Source: Promicromonospora sp. AC04
GTDB taxonomy: Bacteria > Actinomycetota > Actinomycetes > Actinomycetales > Cellulomonadaceae
Length of the DNA stretch: 64,000 nt
Direction: 5' to 3'
Assembly: GCF_003058225.1 (NCBI RefSeq)
Contig: NZ_QBUG01000006.1
Location: 248,001 to 312,000 of the forward strand
Shown here piece by piece: positions 16,440-24,836 of the stretch. Position numbers and translations under genes: made by a program. The notes under the pieces are model-generated. The model did no database searches. It saw only the letters and a program-made list of their open reading frames with translations, and had not been told where the DNA came from. The first letter of the stretch is position 1. Each line of letters opens with the position of its first letter.

Positions 16440-16498
16440 GGCCTGTCGAGGCGATGACGAATCGCCTGGTGGGAAGCGTGCGGCCGGGGGCCGCGGCC

Positions 16499-17875
16499 TC
16501 ACGCCTGCTTGCGCACCGCGTCTGCGACGGCCTCGGCGACCCGGTGGTCGAACACGCCCGGGATGATGTAGGCGCTGTTCAGCTCGTCCGGGCCGACGAC
16601 CTCCGCGATCGCCACGGCGGCCACCCGCAGCAGCTCCGTGGTGATGTCCGTGGCGCCCGTGTCGAGCAGACCCCGGAACAGGCCGGGGAAGGCCAGCACG
16701 TTGTTGATCTGGTTCGGGTAGTCGCTGCGCCCGGTGGCCACCACTGCCGCCGTCTCGGCGGCCTCCAGCGGGTCCACCTCCGGCGTCGGGTTGGCCAGGG
16801 CGAACACGACGGCGTCGGCGGCCATCTGCGCCACGTCCGCGCCCGACAGGATGCCGCCCGCCGAGACCCCGACGAACACGTCGGCGCCCTTGAGACCCTC
16901 CTGCAGCGTGCCGGCGAACCCGTCCACGTTCGTGTTGTCCACGATCCAGCGCCGGTGCGGGTCGTCGGTGACCACCCCGGGGTGCAGGGCGCCGTCGCGC
17001 CCGAACGCCACGATGTGCCGCGCGCCCTGCGCCTTGAGCAGCCGGATGATCGCGTTGCCCGCCGCGCCGACGCCGGACACGACGATCCGCACGTCCTCGA
17101 GCTTCTTGTCGACCACCTTGAGGGCGTTGACCAGCGCCGCCAGCACCACGATCGCCGTGCCGTGCTGGTCGTCGTGGAAGACGGGGATGTCCAGCTCCTC
17201 GCGCAGCCGCGCCTCGATCTCGAAGCAGCGCGGCGCCGCGATGTCCTCCAGGTTCACACCCCCGTACACGGGTGCGATCGCCTTGACGATGCGGATGATC
17301 TCCTCGGTGTCCTTGGTGTCGAGGCACACCGGCCACGCGTCGACCCCGCCGAACTCCTTGAACAGCGCCGCCTTGCCCTCCATCACCGGCAGCGCCGCTG
17401 CCGGGCCGATGTCGCCCAGGCCGAGCACCGCGGTGCCGTCCGTGACCACGGCGACGGTGTTGCGCTTGATCGTCAGCCGGCGGGCGTCCTCGGGGTGCTC
17501 CGCGATGGCCAGGCACACCCGCGCCACACCCGGCGTGTACGCACGCGACAGGTCACGGCGCGTCTTGAGCGGCACCTTGTTCGTGACCTCGATCTTGCCG
17601 CCCAGGTGCATCAGGAACGTCGAGTCGCTCGACTTGAGCACCTCCGCACCCTCGAGCGCGTTCACCGCCGCCACGACCCGCTCGCCGTGCTCCGCATCGA
17701 TCGTGTCGCACGTGACGTCCACGACCAGGCCGTGCGACGTCGAGTGCGCGATGTCCACCCCCATGACCGCAGCTCCGGCGTCGGCTACCGCGGCTACCAC
17801 CGTGCTCGTGGCGCGCTGCGACGCGGCCACCTCCACGCGCAGGGTGATGGTGTAGCTCGGGCTGGGCAACGACAT
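16499..17875 (-). CDS. NAD(P)-dependent malic enzyme with N-terminal ACT-like domain
   Basis: 458 residues. It converts malate to pyruvate, CO2 and NAD(P)H in central carbon metabolism. An ACT-like regulatory region (YTITLRVEVAASQRATSTVVAAVADAGAAVMGVDI) occupies residues 1-80; the malic domain has SRAYTPGVARVC, TDGTAVLGLGDIGPAAALPVMEGKA, and DIPVFHDDQHGTAIV with metal-binding DD; the NAD domain has VVSGVGAAGNAI and ALANPTPEVDP. It is the short bacterial type without a phosphotransacetylase extension. The ATG at 17875 is set by a GAGGAGA Shine-Dalgarno. ACT domains usually bind amino acids; the ligand is unknown. Confidence 0.93.
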   Translation of the reverse strand: MSLPSPSYTITLRVEVAASQRATSTVVAAVADAGAAVMGVDIAHSTSHGLVVDVTCDTIDAEHGERVVAAVNALEGAEVLKSSDSTFLMHLGGKIEVTNKVPLKTRRDLSRAYTPGVARVCLAIAEHPEDARRLTIKRNTVAVVTDGTAVLGLGDIGPAAALPVMEGKAALFKEFGGVDAWPVCLDTKDTEEIIRIVKAIAPVYGGVNLEDIAAPRCFEIEARLREELDIPVFHDDQHGTAIVVLAALVNALKVVDKKLEDVRIVVSGVGAAGNAIIRLLKAQGARHIVAFGRDGALHPGVVTDDPHRRWIVDNTNVDGFAGTLQEGLKGADVFVGVSAGGILSGADVAQMAADAVVFALANPTPEVDPLEAAETAAVVATGRSDYPNQINNVLAFPGLFRGLLDTGATDITTELLRVAAVAIAEVVGPDELNSAYIIPGVFDHRVAEAVADAVRKQA

Positions 17876-18027
17876 CGTGGCTCTCCTCGGTTTCCGGTCC
17901 GTACCGGGCCGGTCTGCAGCGCGCGGCGGTCCGCGCACGAGGAGATTCCTACCCCTGCAGCGTGACGTGCGCCACATGGGCCCGCGATGCGGACGGTGCG
18001 GCCCTCCCGCCCGCAGAGGATGGTGCC

Positions 18028-18522
18028 GTGAACATCGCCCCCGACTCCCCCTCTCGTGACGACGTCCGCCGGCTCCTCGACGAGCACCTGACCGACATGT
18101 TCGCCACGTCCCCGCCCGAGAGCGTGCACGCACTCGACCACTCGGCGCTGCTCGCGCCGTCCATCACCTTCTGGACCGCGCGCGACGACGACGGCACGCT
18201 GCTCGGGTGCGGCGCGCTGAGCGAGCTTCCCCTGCCGGCCGAGACACGCCAGGGCGAGATCAAGTCCATGCGCACCGCCGCCGACGCCCGCGGCCGGGGC
18301 GTGGCGTCGGCCGTTCTGGAGACGGTCCTGGCCGAGGCCAGGCGGCGCGCGTACTCGCGGGTGAGCCTGGAGACGGGGGCGCAGGACTACTTCGTGCCGG
18401 CGCGCCGCCTGTACGCACAGCACGGGTTCGTCGTGTGCGGTCCGTTCGGGGACTACACGGCGGACCCGCACAGCGTGTTCATGACCCTGGAGCTACCGGA
18501 ACCGCGGCCCGCCGAGCGGTAG
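18028..18522 (+). CDS. GNAT family N-acetyltransferase
   Basis: 164 residues with the GNAT core: FWTARDDDGTLLGCGALSEL, GEIKSMRTAADARGRGVASAVLETVLAEA (motif A, with the acetyl-CoA loop RGRGVAS), RVSLETGAQDYFVPARRLYAQHGFVVCGPFGDY. The GxGP-like loop and ARRLYAQHGF are typical of small-molecule or peptide acetyltransferases. The GTG at 18028 follows AGAGGA by 7 nt. It is divergent from malic enzyme. Confidence 0.87.
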   Translation: MNIAPDSPSRDDVRRLLDEHLTDMFATSPPESVHALDHSALLAPSITFWTARDDDGTLLGCGALSELPLPAETRQGEIKSMRTAADARGRGVASAVLETVLAEARRRAYSRVSLETGAQDYFVPARRLYAQHGFVVCGPFGDYTADPHSVFMTLELPEPRPAER

Positions 18523-18559
18523 GCCGAGCGGTAGGCCGGACGCCAGCTCCGGCGCTCAG

Positions 18560-19312
18560 CTACCGAAGGAGCGCCCGCAGGCCCTTGATGCGCGGCTCGT
18601 CGAGCCCGACGTACCGGAGGTAGGCGGCCGGGTCCAGGTCCACGAGCCACGCCAGGAGGGCCGCGCGGCGCTCGCCGACGCGCTCCTCCAGCTGCTGGGC
18701 CGTCCAGGTCTCGCCCCGGTGCTGGACCCAGGCGCCCCGCTCGACGTCGTAGGAGACGCCGCCGCCCCGGTGCGTGGTCCCGCGAAAGGCACGCTCGTAG
18801 TCGTCGGCGATCGCCTGGTGCTCGACACCGGTCAGGGACAGCAGCATCGCGGTGATCATTCCCGTGCGGTCCCGGCCGGCGGCACAGTGCACCAGCACGG
18901 GGCCGGGAGCGTCGGCGATCGCCCGGAAGACCCCGGCGAACAGGTGCGGGTACATCGCGGTGTTGGGCGCGTAGGAACGCGGATGGTCGAGCCAGGGCCC
19001 GCAGGTCTCCAGGAAGTGGGGGTCGCCCGGATCCTCGGTAGGGGTGTTGCGGGTGACGAGCTCGCGAGGGCGTGCGGCGTCGGGCATGAGGTCGCGGGCC
19101 TGCTTGATCTCGGCGGGGTTGCGCAGGTCGACGACGGCGGTGAGCCCGTCGTCGAGCGCCTCCGCCCAGCCGGTGGGAGTGATCGGCTCGGGCGCCCCGG
19201 AGCGCCAGACGCGCCCGGGCGCAGTGCTTTCGCCGTCGTCGAGCGGGAGACCACCGAGATCGCGGAGGTTGACGGCTCCGTCCCAGGTCTGGAGGTTCAC
19301 CACGTTGCTCAT
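18560..19312 (-). CDS. Tyrosine-protein phosphatase (DUF-type dual-specificity)
   Basis: 250 residues. The P-loop HCAAGRDRTGM matches the Cx5R(T) signature of the bacterial tyrosine/lipid phosphatase family, with the Cys nucleophile about residue 147. The N-terminal WDGAVNLRDLGG and WRSGAPEP are characteristic. Possible substrates are phosphotyrosine proteins or phosphoinositides. The ATG at 19312 lies 7 nt after -10 CACGAT (19320-19325), with -35 TTGACC (19343-19348) at 17 bp, so transcription is probably leaderless. Confidence 0.88.
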   Translation of the reverse strand: MSNVVNLQTWDGAVNLRDLGGLPLDDGESTAPGRVWRSGAPEPITPTGWAEALDDGLTAVVDLRNPAEIKQARDLMPDAARPRELVTRNTPTEDPGDPHFLETCGPWLDHPRSYAPNTAMYPHLFAGVFRAIADAPGPVLVHCAAGRDRTGMITAMLLSLTGVEHQAIADDYERAFRGTTHRGGGVSYDVERGAWVQHRGETWTAQQLEERVGERRAALLAWLVDLDPAAYLRYVGLDEPRIKGLRALLR

Positions 19313-19319
19313 GGGCGGC

Positions 19320-19348
19320 ATCGTGGTTCGGGTCCAGGAGCAGGTCAA
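19320..19348 (-). promoter_or_regulatory. Sigma-70-type promoter of the tyrosine phosphatase gene
   Basis: TTGACC (19343-19348), 17-nt spacer, CACGAT (19320-19325), 7 nt before the ATG. One of the few leaderless genes here with a consensus-like -35. Confidence 0.6.
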
Positions 19349-19415
19349 CGGGGAGAACTGCCCCTGGACGCCGAGAGCCGGTGCGTTTGGACGGCGTTTG
19401 GACGGCGTTGACCCG

Positions 19416-20477
19416 TCAGGCCGCCGACGCGGCCGCGTCGAGGTCCGCCACCACGACCAGGTAGTTGTCGGGCGCACCGGCCGCCTCGACAGCGTCAGCC
19501 ACCTGCTGCGTGACGTCGTCCGGCTCGCCCGGATGGGTCAGGAGCCGGGCAAGGTGCTCGGGCTCGAGGACGGCGTGGACGCCGTCGGCAGTCAGGACGA
19601 GCCGGTCCCCCGGAAGCAGGTCGACCACGAACACGTCAGGCTCGGCCCACTCCGGCGCACCACCGAACGCCCGGTTGAGCAGCGCACGGTCAGGGTGCGA
19701 CCGGGCCTCGTCCTCGGTGAGCCGCCCCTCCTCGACCAGCGCCGCGGCCACCGTGTGGTCCCGGGTGAGGGGTTCGGCCCCGCCGTCCCGCACGAGCCAC
19801 GCCCGCGTGTCACCGATGTGCACGACCCGCCCCTGGTCGCCGTCGAGCAGGACGGCCGTCAGGGTCGTGCCGGCATGGTCGGCCCGCTCGGCCCGCACGC
19901 GGGCAGCCTCCGCAGCCTGTTCGACGGCGACCGCCAGCCCTGCGTCAGACACCCCTGCGCCGGACACGCCCTGGGCGAACGTGTGCAGCGCGATCGATGC
20001 AACCTGGTCGTCCCCGAAGCCGTCAGCGACGGCGATCAGCCCCGGCCGGACGAGACAGGCGTCGTTCATCGACGACCTCCCGCCGATGCCCATGCGCGCG
20101 GCGGCGCTCGCGGCCAGGGTGGTTCCGGTGCGTTCCATGGTGCTCTCCTTCGTACGGAGCCGGACGAGGAGCTCGGACACGATCGCGCGGCGTGAGGCCG
20201 TGTCGGCCTCGACCTGGCGCCAGTACGCCTGCACGGCGTCAGCCGCCATGCCCGACGGCGCCGACGCGACCTCGCGGATGCGCGCCAGAGGCATGCCGAT
20301 GAGGCGCAACTGTGCCACCAGGCGTGCCCGGTCGAGCTGGGCGGACACGTACCAGCGATACCCGGTGAACGGGTCCACCCGGTCGGGGCGAAGCAGCCCG
20401 AGATCGTCGTACAGGCGCAACGCCTTCGGCGTCAGGCCGGACGCTCGGGCGAACTCACCGATGCTCAGGTGCTCCAC
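19416..20477 (-). CDS. MerR-type DNA-binding domain fused to a PP2C-like Ser/Thr phosphatase
   Basis: 353 residues. Residues 1-75 are a MerR HTH (LSIGEFARASGLTPKALRLYDDLGLL, FTGYRWYV, AQLRLIGMPLARIREV). A helical linker follows (76-115), then a PP2C-like domain (about 116-353) with VADGFGDD, HIGDTRAWLVRDG, LTRDHTVAAALVEEG, GDRLVLTADGVH and APDNYLVVVAD; the metal-binding Asp positions of PP2C are retained. It may couple dephosphorylation or signal binding to transcription. GTG start set by AGGA at 7 nt. A MerR-type promoter with 19-bp spacer lies just upstream, implying autoregulation. Confidence 0.87.
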   Translation of the reverse strand: MEHLSIGEFARASGLTPKALRLYDDLGLLRPDRVDPFTGYRWYVSAQLDRARLVAQLRLIGMPLARIREVASAPSGMAADAVQAYWRQVEADTASRRAIVSELLVRLRTKESTMERTGTTLAASAAARMGIGGRSSMNDACLVRPGLIAVADGFGDDQVASIALHTFAQGVSGAGVSDAGLAVAVEQAAEAARVRAERADHAGTTLTAVLLDGDQGRVVHIGDTRAWLVRDGGAEPLTRDHTVAAALVEEGRLTEDEARSHPDRALLNRAFGGAPEWAEPDVFVVDLLPGDRLVLTADGVHAVLEPEHLARLLTHPGEPDDVTQQVADAVEAAGAPDNYLVVVADLDAAASAA

Positions 20478-20518
20478 GTGACCATCCTCGTCTCCGGCGA
20501 CTGTCGCCGGTGTGCAGG

Positions 20519-20549
20519 AGGTTGGCGCTTCCCCCTGGGGCAAGGTCAA
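20519..20549 (-). promoter_or_regulatory. MerR-type promoter/operator with 19-bp spacer
   Basis: On the minus strand -35 TTGACC (20544-20549) and -10 CAACCT (20519-20524) are 19 bp apart. A 17-bp dyad with one mismatch pair (20528-20544, CTT-C-CCCC/GGGG-C-AAG) fills the spacer. A long spacer with a central dyad is the hallmark of MerR-activated promoters. It drives the MerR-PP2C gene. Confidence 0.75.
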
Positions 20550-20778
20550 GGGCTGCGGGAGATCGAACCGGCGGCCGAGCAGTGGTTGGTGTCCCACCAG
20601 GTGGTGTCGACGGTCATCGCGGAGATGCCCGAACCTGCCCCAGAAATGCCTGACGGCCCCCTCAGTGAAAACTGAAAGGGCCGCGGCCGAACTTTAACCG
20701 GGAGACCTGCCCCGGCTTTCGTGTACCAGCCTAGACCACTCACACCATCAGTGGCACCGTTCCGCGCATCCCGGGACC
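20550..20778. other. Intergenic region with an imperfect hairpin
   Basis: No convincing gene. A hairpin with arms GGCCCCCTCAGT (about 20656-20667) and ACTGAAAGGGCC lies near 20656-20683, with two mismatches. On the minus strand a 23-codon frame (MTVDTTWWDTNHCSAAGSIS...) ends inside the -35 region; it has no Shine-Dalgarno of note. The purpose is unknown; a 3' UTR of the RNase Z gene or a small RNA are possible. Confidence 0.35.
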
Positions 20779-21735
20779 TCACCTTCGCCGCGGCACCGGC
20801 ACCCGGTCCAGGTCGGCCGCCACCGTGAGCTCGCCGTCGAACACGGTGCGGGCCTCCTTCTCGAACTCCGTCGGGTCGGTGTACCGCTGCGAGAAGTGGG
20901 TCAGCACGAGGCTGCGCACTCCGCACCGCGCGGCCACGGTCGCCGCCTGCAGTGCGGTCAGGTGCCCGTGGTCCCGCGCGAGGTCGCGGTCGCGGTCCAG
21001 GAACGTGGACTCGATGACGAGCAGGTCGACGCCGTCGGCGAGGCTCCACACGGCGTCACACATCCTGGTGTCCATCACGAACGCGAACGACTGCCCAGGG
21101 CGTGGCTCGCTGACGTCCTCGAGCCGCACCGTCCCGTACCGGGTCCGGAGCGTTCCCTCCCGGGCGAGCCGGCCGACGTCGGGCCCGGAGACGCCTGCGG
21201 CGGCCAGCCGGTCCGGGTCCATGCGGCGACCGTCCGGCTCGTCGAGCCGGTACCCGTAGGCCTCCAGCGAGTGGTCCAGCCGGGCGGCCCGCAGCGTCGT
21301 CGTGCCGTGCAGCTCGCCGGGCACGCGTGGCACGACGCCGTCGCGGGACAGCCCCTGCAGCGCGAGGCGCTCCTGGTGGTAGTACGCGGTGGCGTCACAG
21401 AGCGCCTCGATCCATCGGCGGCCCGACGCCGGGAACGTCACCGGAACCGTCTGCGGCACGGCGTCGAGGCTGATGCGCTGCACGACGCCGGCCAGGCCCA
21501 GGCTGTGGTCACCGTGCAGGTGCGTGATCGCGATCCGGGTCAGGGCCGTCGCGGAGATCCCCGCGTACAGCATCTGGCGCTGGGACCCCTCGCCCGGGTC
21601 GAACAGGATGACCTCGTCGTCCCAGAACAGCACGTAGCCGTTGTGGTTGCGGGTCCTCGTGGGCACCTGGCTGGCGGTGCCGAGCGCGACGAGCTCGCGG
21701 CTCGAGACGCGATGGTTGGCGGGGCGCTGGAACAC
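20779..21735 (-). CDS. rnz: Ribonuclease Z (tRNA 3'-processing MBL-fold nuclease)
   Basis: 318 residues. Metallo-beta-lactamase fold: [22 protein letters not shown], the Zn motif [63 protein letters not shown]. RNase Z cleaves tRNA precursors after the discriminator base. The GTG at 21735 lies 6 nt after -10 CACAAT (21742-21747), so probably leaderless. Upstream in-frame ATG would add 15 residues across the promoter. Confidence 0.9.
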   Translation of the reverse strand: MFQRPANHRVSSRELVALGTASQVPTRTRNHNGYVLFWDDEVILFDPGEGSQRQMLYAGISATALTRIAITHLHGDHSLGLAGVVQRISLDAVPQTVPVTFPASGRRWIEALCDATAYYHQERLALQGLSRDGVVPRVPGELHGTTTLRAARLDHSLEAYGYRLDEPDGRRMDPDRLAAAGVSGPDVGRLAREGTLRTRYGTVRLEDVSEPRPGQSFAFVMDTRMCDAVWSLADGVDLLVIESTFLDRDRDLARDHGHLTALQAATVAARCGVRSLVLTHFSQRYTDPTEFEKEARTVFDGELTVAADLDRVPVPRRR

Positions 21736-21814
21736 GCTCGCATTGTGTCGCGACCGCGCCGTGACGGCACGGGAAATCACCAGCGATACCGTCAGGGTCC
21801 TAACTTTCTAAAGA

Positions 21815-22150
21815 TCACCCGCAGCCGGGCAAGACGTTCAGCGGGTCGCACCCGTACTTGGCCTGAGCGAGCACGAGCACGGCCCAGGCGAAGCCGATCA
21901 GCATGGCTCCACCGACGAGGATGTTCAGGATCGGGTAGGTCCCGCCCTGCAGCACGGGGGCAAGCGCGAGGCCGGCTCCCGCAAGCAGGCAGCCGAGTGT
22001 CACAATGGTGATTGGGCTGGTCAGAGCGTCGGATGCCGACGGTTGAAGCCACCCGAACCGTTCCCCGGAGAGGACCAGCGCGACGTACGGAAGAGCGAAC
22101 GCAAGCGCCGCGATGGCGCGCCAGTCCATGATCGAGAGCTTCGACAGCAC
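21815..22150 (-). CDS. Small polytopic membrane protein
   Basis: 111 residues from the GTG at 22150 (GAGGAGG Shine-Dalgarno). Three to four hydrophobic segments (about 11-28, 44-68, 74-100) and a short tail with two Cys (CDPLNVLPGCG). No family recognised. It is divergent from the exonuclease-like/Lsr2 gene; the 200 bp between them are the most AT-rich stretch of the neighbourhood. Confidence 0.7.
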   Translation of the reverse strand: MLSKLSIMDWRAIAALAFALPYVALVLSGERFGWLQPSASDALTSPITIVTLGCLLAGAGLALAPVLQGGTYPILNILVGGAMLIGFAWAVLVLAQAKYGCDPLNVLPGCG

Positions 22151-22244
22151 CGTGACCTCCTCTTTTGACCTACCCCAGACAGTGGCCAAACACCCTGCAC
22201 AAGTGTTAATAATCGGGGGGCGGTCCGCTATCTTTGGTAGTGAT

Positions 22245-22273
22245 TTTCACAGAAACCGACATATTCGTACGAT
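22245..22273 (+). promoter_or_regulatory. Sigma-70-type promoter of the exonuclease-like/Lsr2 gene
   Basis: TTTCAC (22245-22250), 17-nt spacer, TACGAT (22268-22273). It leaves an untranslated leader of about 78 nt before the ATG at 22359, which has an AAAGGA Shine-Dalgarno. The surroundings are unusually AT-rich for this window. Confidence 0.5.
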
Positions 22274-22358
22274 CTCCACTTTCAGGACTCTCGCGCCGAT
22301 GGCACGCTGTGGCGCGTCGTAGCGCCACCGGCGGCACGGCTGTCGAGAAAGGACGCGC

Positions 22359-23702
22359 ATGGCGAGGGACGAACGCGTGGGCAAGCCCGCGTACGCAGCA
22401 GTGTCGACCCGGGTCACCGGAATCCAGCTGGCTGGTGCGCGCCTACGGGAGATAGCCGTCGTACGCATCGACGAGCGAGGGGGCGTCGTCGACGAGTGGT
22501 CGGCGGTCCTGCATCCCGACGGCGCATGGATCGCGCTGGCGGACGTCGCCTCCACCCTCCGTGAGCGGCTGTCGCAGATGGCGATCGTCACGCACAACGG
22601 CCGACTCGGCATCGAAGTGCTGCGGGCGGAGCTGTCCCACCTGGGCTGGGAGCTGCCCACGCTCGCCCAGCTGACGATCAGCGACGCGAGCTACCACTAC
22701 CTGCCCGGCCTGGTGCACCGCCGCCTGTCGGACTGCTGCACCGCCGCCGGTGTGCCGTTCGAGGGCGGCCAGCTGAGCTCCAGCCCCCTGGGCGAGGCAC
22801 GTGCCGTGGCCGGCCTGCTGGCCCGGTTCGTGGAAAGCGCGAACGGGGTCCCCGACCTGCCGGAGCTCCTGCAGGTCACACTCCGCGCGTGGGTCTACCC
22901 GTGGCCCGCGGGGCCGAGCCGGACACCCGACGCCCCGCGCCCGTGGCCCGGCCGCCGCGGCCCCGGGATCCTGACGACACTCGCCGGGCAGCCGCTGGCC
23001 GACGCGGTGTCCGCCGTCGCGGACGTGCGCACCCACGGCTACCTGACCCTCATCGCGGAGACGCTCCACGACGGCCGGCTGACGCCCGAGACGGCCGCCG
23101 GGCTGGCCGAGGTCGAGCCGCTCTACCGGCTCACCCCCGAGGCCGCGGCCACCATCCGCGGTCAGTTCCTCGACGCGCTCGTGCACCAGGCGATCGAGGC
23201 CGACCGCTACCACCTGGAAGCACGCCAGGAGCTGTGGCGCGTGGCGGACACCCTCGGCTGCCCGCGGGACGCCGTGATCGAGCCGATCGTCGAGGCGACG
23301 CCGGTCGAGTTCCCCAAGCTGGTCGACGACTCGGGGAGCAAGAAGCCGACCGACGGCCGCCGCAAGGCGACCCCGGCGCAGATGCGCGCCTGGGCCATCG
23401 CCAACGGGTTCGACGTCGAGGGCTACATCCGGCTGCCCTGGTCGATCGTGCGGGCCTTCGAGGAGGCGCACGCCGAGCCGGTGGACCGGACGATGCGCCT
23501 GACTGTGCGCGAGGAACCGGCGCCCGAGGCCGCTCCCCGGCACGACTCCAGGGGCGCCACCGGGCCGGAGCTACGGCCCATCCTGATGCCGGACCCGCGG
23601 CCAGCCACCCGGCCCGCGCGTGGCCCGGATGCCGAGGACGACGTGCCCCAGCTCGACTTCGACCGGCTGGAGACGCCGCCCATCGGCAACCCGGTGATCT
23701 GA
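22359..23702 (+). CDS. Catalytically degenerate DnaQ-like exonuclease fold fused to an Lsr2-like DNA-binding motif
   Basis: 447 residues. Residues 10-160 follow the DEDDh exonuclease layout (AAVSTRVTG, LREIAVVRIDERGGVVDEWSAVLHP, AIVTHNGRLGIEVLRAEL, RRLSDCCTAAG, SSPLGEARAVAGLLARF). The catalytic acids are missing: the first motif DxE reads S16-T-R18, the second has Gly84 for Asp, and the third lacks His/Asp. Residues 335-371 (RKATPAQMRAWAIANGFDVE, then PWSIVRAFEEAH) resemble the Lsr2 C-terminal DNA-binding domain but lack its RGR hook. Probably a DNA-binding, non-nuclease protein. Convergent with galE. Confidence 0.75.
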   Translation: MARDERVGKPAYAAVSTRVTGIQLAGARLREIAVVRIDERGGVVDEWSAVLHPDGAWIALADVASTLRERLSQMAIVTHNGRLGIEVLRAELSHLGWELPTLAQLTISDASYHYLPGLVHRRLSDCCTAAGVPFEGGQLSSSPLGEARAVAGLLARFVESANGVPDLPELLQVTLRAWVYPWPAGPSRTPDAPRPWPGRRGPGILTTLAGQPLADAVSAVADVRTHGYLTLIAETLHDGRLTPETAAGLAEVEPLYRLTPEAAATIRGQFLDALVHQAIEADRYHLEARQELWRVADTLGCPRDAVIEPIVEATPVEFPKLVDDSGSKKPTDGRRKATPAQMRAWAIANGFDVEGYIRLPWSIVRAFEEAHAEPVDRTMRLTVREEPAPEAAPRHDSRGATGPELRPILMPDPRPATRPARGPDAEDDVPQLDFDRLETPPIGNPVI

Positions 23703-23704
23703 GG

Positions 23705-24727
23705 TCAGCCCTCCGGGAAGCCCTTCGGGTTCTGGGACTGCCAACGCCAGGTGTCGGCGCACATGTCGTCGATCGTCTTGGTCGCGCGCCAGCCGAGCTC
23801 GGTGTTGGCGCGCGTCGGGTCGGCCCAGAACGCGGGCAGGTCCCCGGCCCGCCGCGGGCCGATCTCGTACGGCAGCTCGCGGCCGACCGCCCGCTCGAAG
23901 GCCTTGAGCAGCTCCAGCACCGAGGTCCCGGTACCGGTGCCGAGGTTGAACGCACGCGCCGGCTCGGACATGGCGTCCAGGTGCTCGAGCGCCGCGACGT
24001 GCCCGGCGGCGAGGTCGGTCACGTGCAGGTAGTCGCGCTCGGCGGTGCCGTCGGCGGTCGGGTAGTCGTTCCCGAACACGGTGAGCTTGTCGCGGCGCCC
24101 TACGGCGACCTGCGCGATGAACGGCATCAGGTTGTTCGGGATGCCCTGCGGGTCCTCGCCGATGTCGCCGCTCTCGTGCGCCCCGACCGGGTTGAAGTAG
24201 CGCAGCAGCGCGACCTTCCAGCCCTCGGAGATCTGCGCGATGTCCGACAGGACCCGCTCGATCATCACCTTGGTCTGCCCGTACGGCGACGACGAGGACA
24301 GGTACTCGTAGTCCTCCGTGTACGGCACGGGAGCCTTCTCCCCGTACACCGTGGCCGACGACGAGAACACCAGCTTGGTCACCCCGTACTTCATCATCGA
24401 GGTGGCCAGGGCGAACGTGGAATCCAGGTTGTTGCGGTAGTACTCCAGCGGCTTGACCACCGACTCCCCCACCGCCTTGAACCCGGCGAAGTGGATCACG
24501 GCGTCGATCCGCTCGTGCGCGAACAGCCGCTCGGTCTTGTCGGCGTCGGTCAGGTTGAACGCGTGGAACGGGATCGCACGGCCCGCGAGCGCCTCCAGGC
24601 GACCGTGCACCGAGGGCTTCGAGTTGGAGAAGTCGTCGACGACTATGACGTCGTGACCGGCAGCTACCAGGGCAAGGACGGTGTGTGAGCCGATGTAGCC
24701 GGCCCCACCGGAGACGAGAACGCGCAT
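23705..24727 (-). CDS. galE: UDP-glucose 4-epimerase
   Basis: 340 residues, usual length. It interconverts UDP-glucose and UDP-galactose (Leloir pathway, surface glycan precursors). NAD-binding GGAGYIGSH at the N-terminus, SSSATVYG, catalytic YxxxK in SPYGQTK, RYFNPVGAHESG, and the C-terminal ADPTRANTELGW motif. ATG 6 nt after -10 TAGTTT (24734-24739), so leaderless. Gene ends 2 nt from the convergent exonuclease-like gene. Confidence 0.95.
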   Translation of the reverse strand: MRVLVSGGAGYIGSHTVLALVAAGHDVIVVDDFSNSKPSVHGRLEALAGRAIPFHAFNLTDADKTERLFAHERIDAVIHFAGFKAVGESVVKPLEYYRNNLDSTFALATSMMKYGVTKLVFSSSATVYGEKAPVPYTEDYEYLSSSSPYGQTKVMIERVLSDIAQISEGWKVALLRYFNPVGAHESGDIGEDPQGIPNNLMPFIAQVAVGRRDKLTVFGNDYPTADGTAERDYLHVTDLAAGHVAALEHLDAMSEPARAFNLGTGTGTSVLELLKAFERAVGRELPYEIGPRRAGDLPAFWADPTRANTELGWRATKTIDDMCADTWRWQSQNPKGFPEG

Positions 24728-24836
24728 GACTCCAAACTACCGGCTCGGTCGCGTGTGCCGGCATCGGTGAGACAGGCACGGGCGGAACAGGCAATGGCCA
24801 GACGTGCAGGACGGGCACACTGGTACGTTCGCGCGC

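Noticed and set aside
20565-20590. tRNA-like T-arm (GGTTCGATC) on the minus strand
   Set aside because: The flanking bases do not form a 5-bp T stem and no acceptor, D or anticodon arm can be built around it.
22889-24688. Long plus-strand frame across the exonuclease-like gene and galE
   Set aside because: It is Arg-rich shadow of two well-supported genes, common at this GC content.
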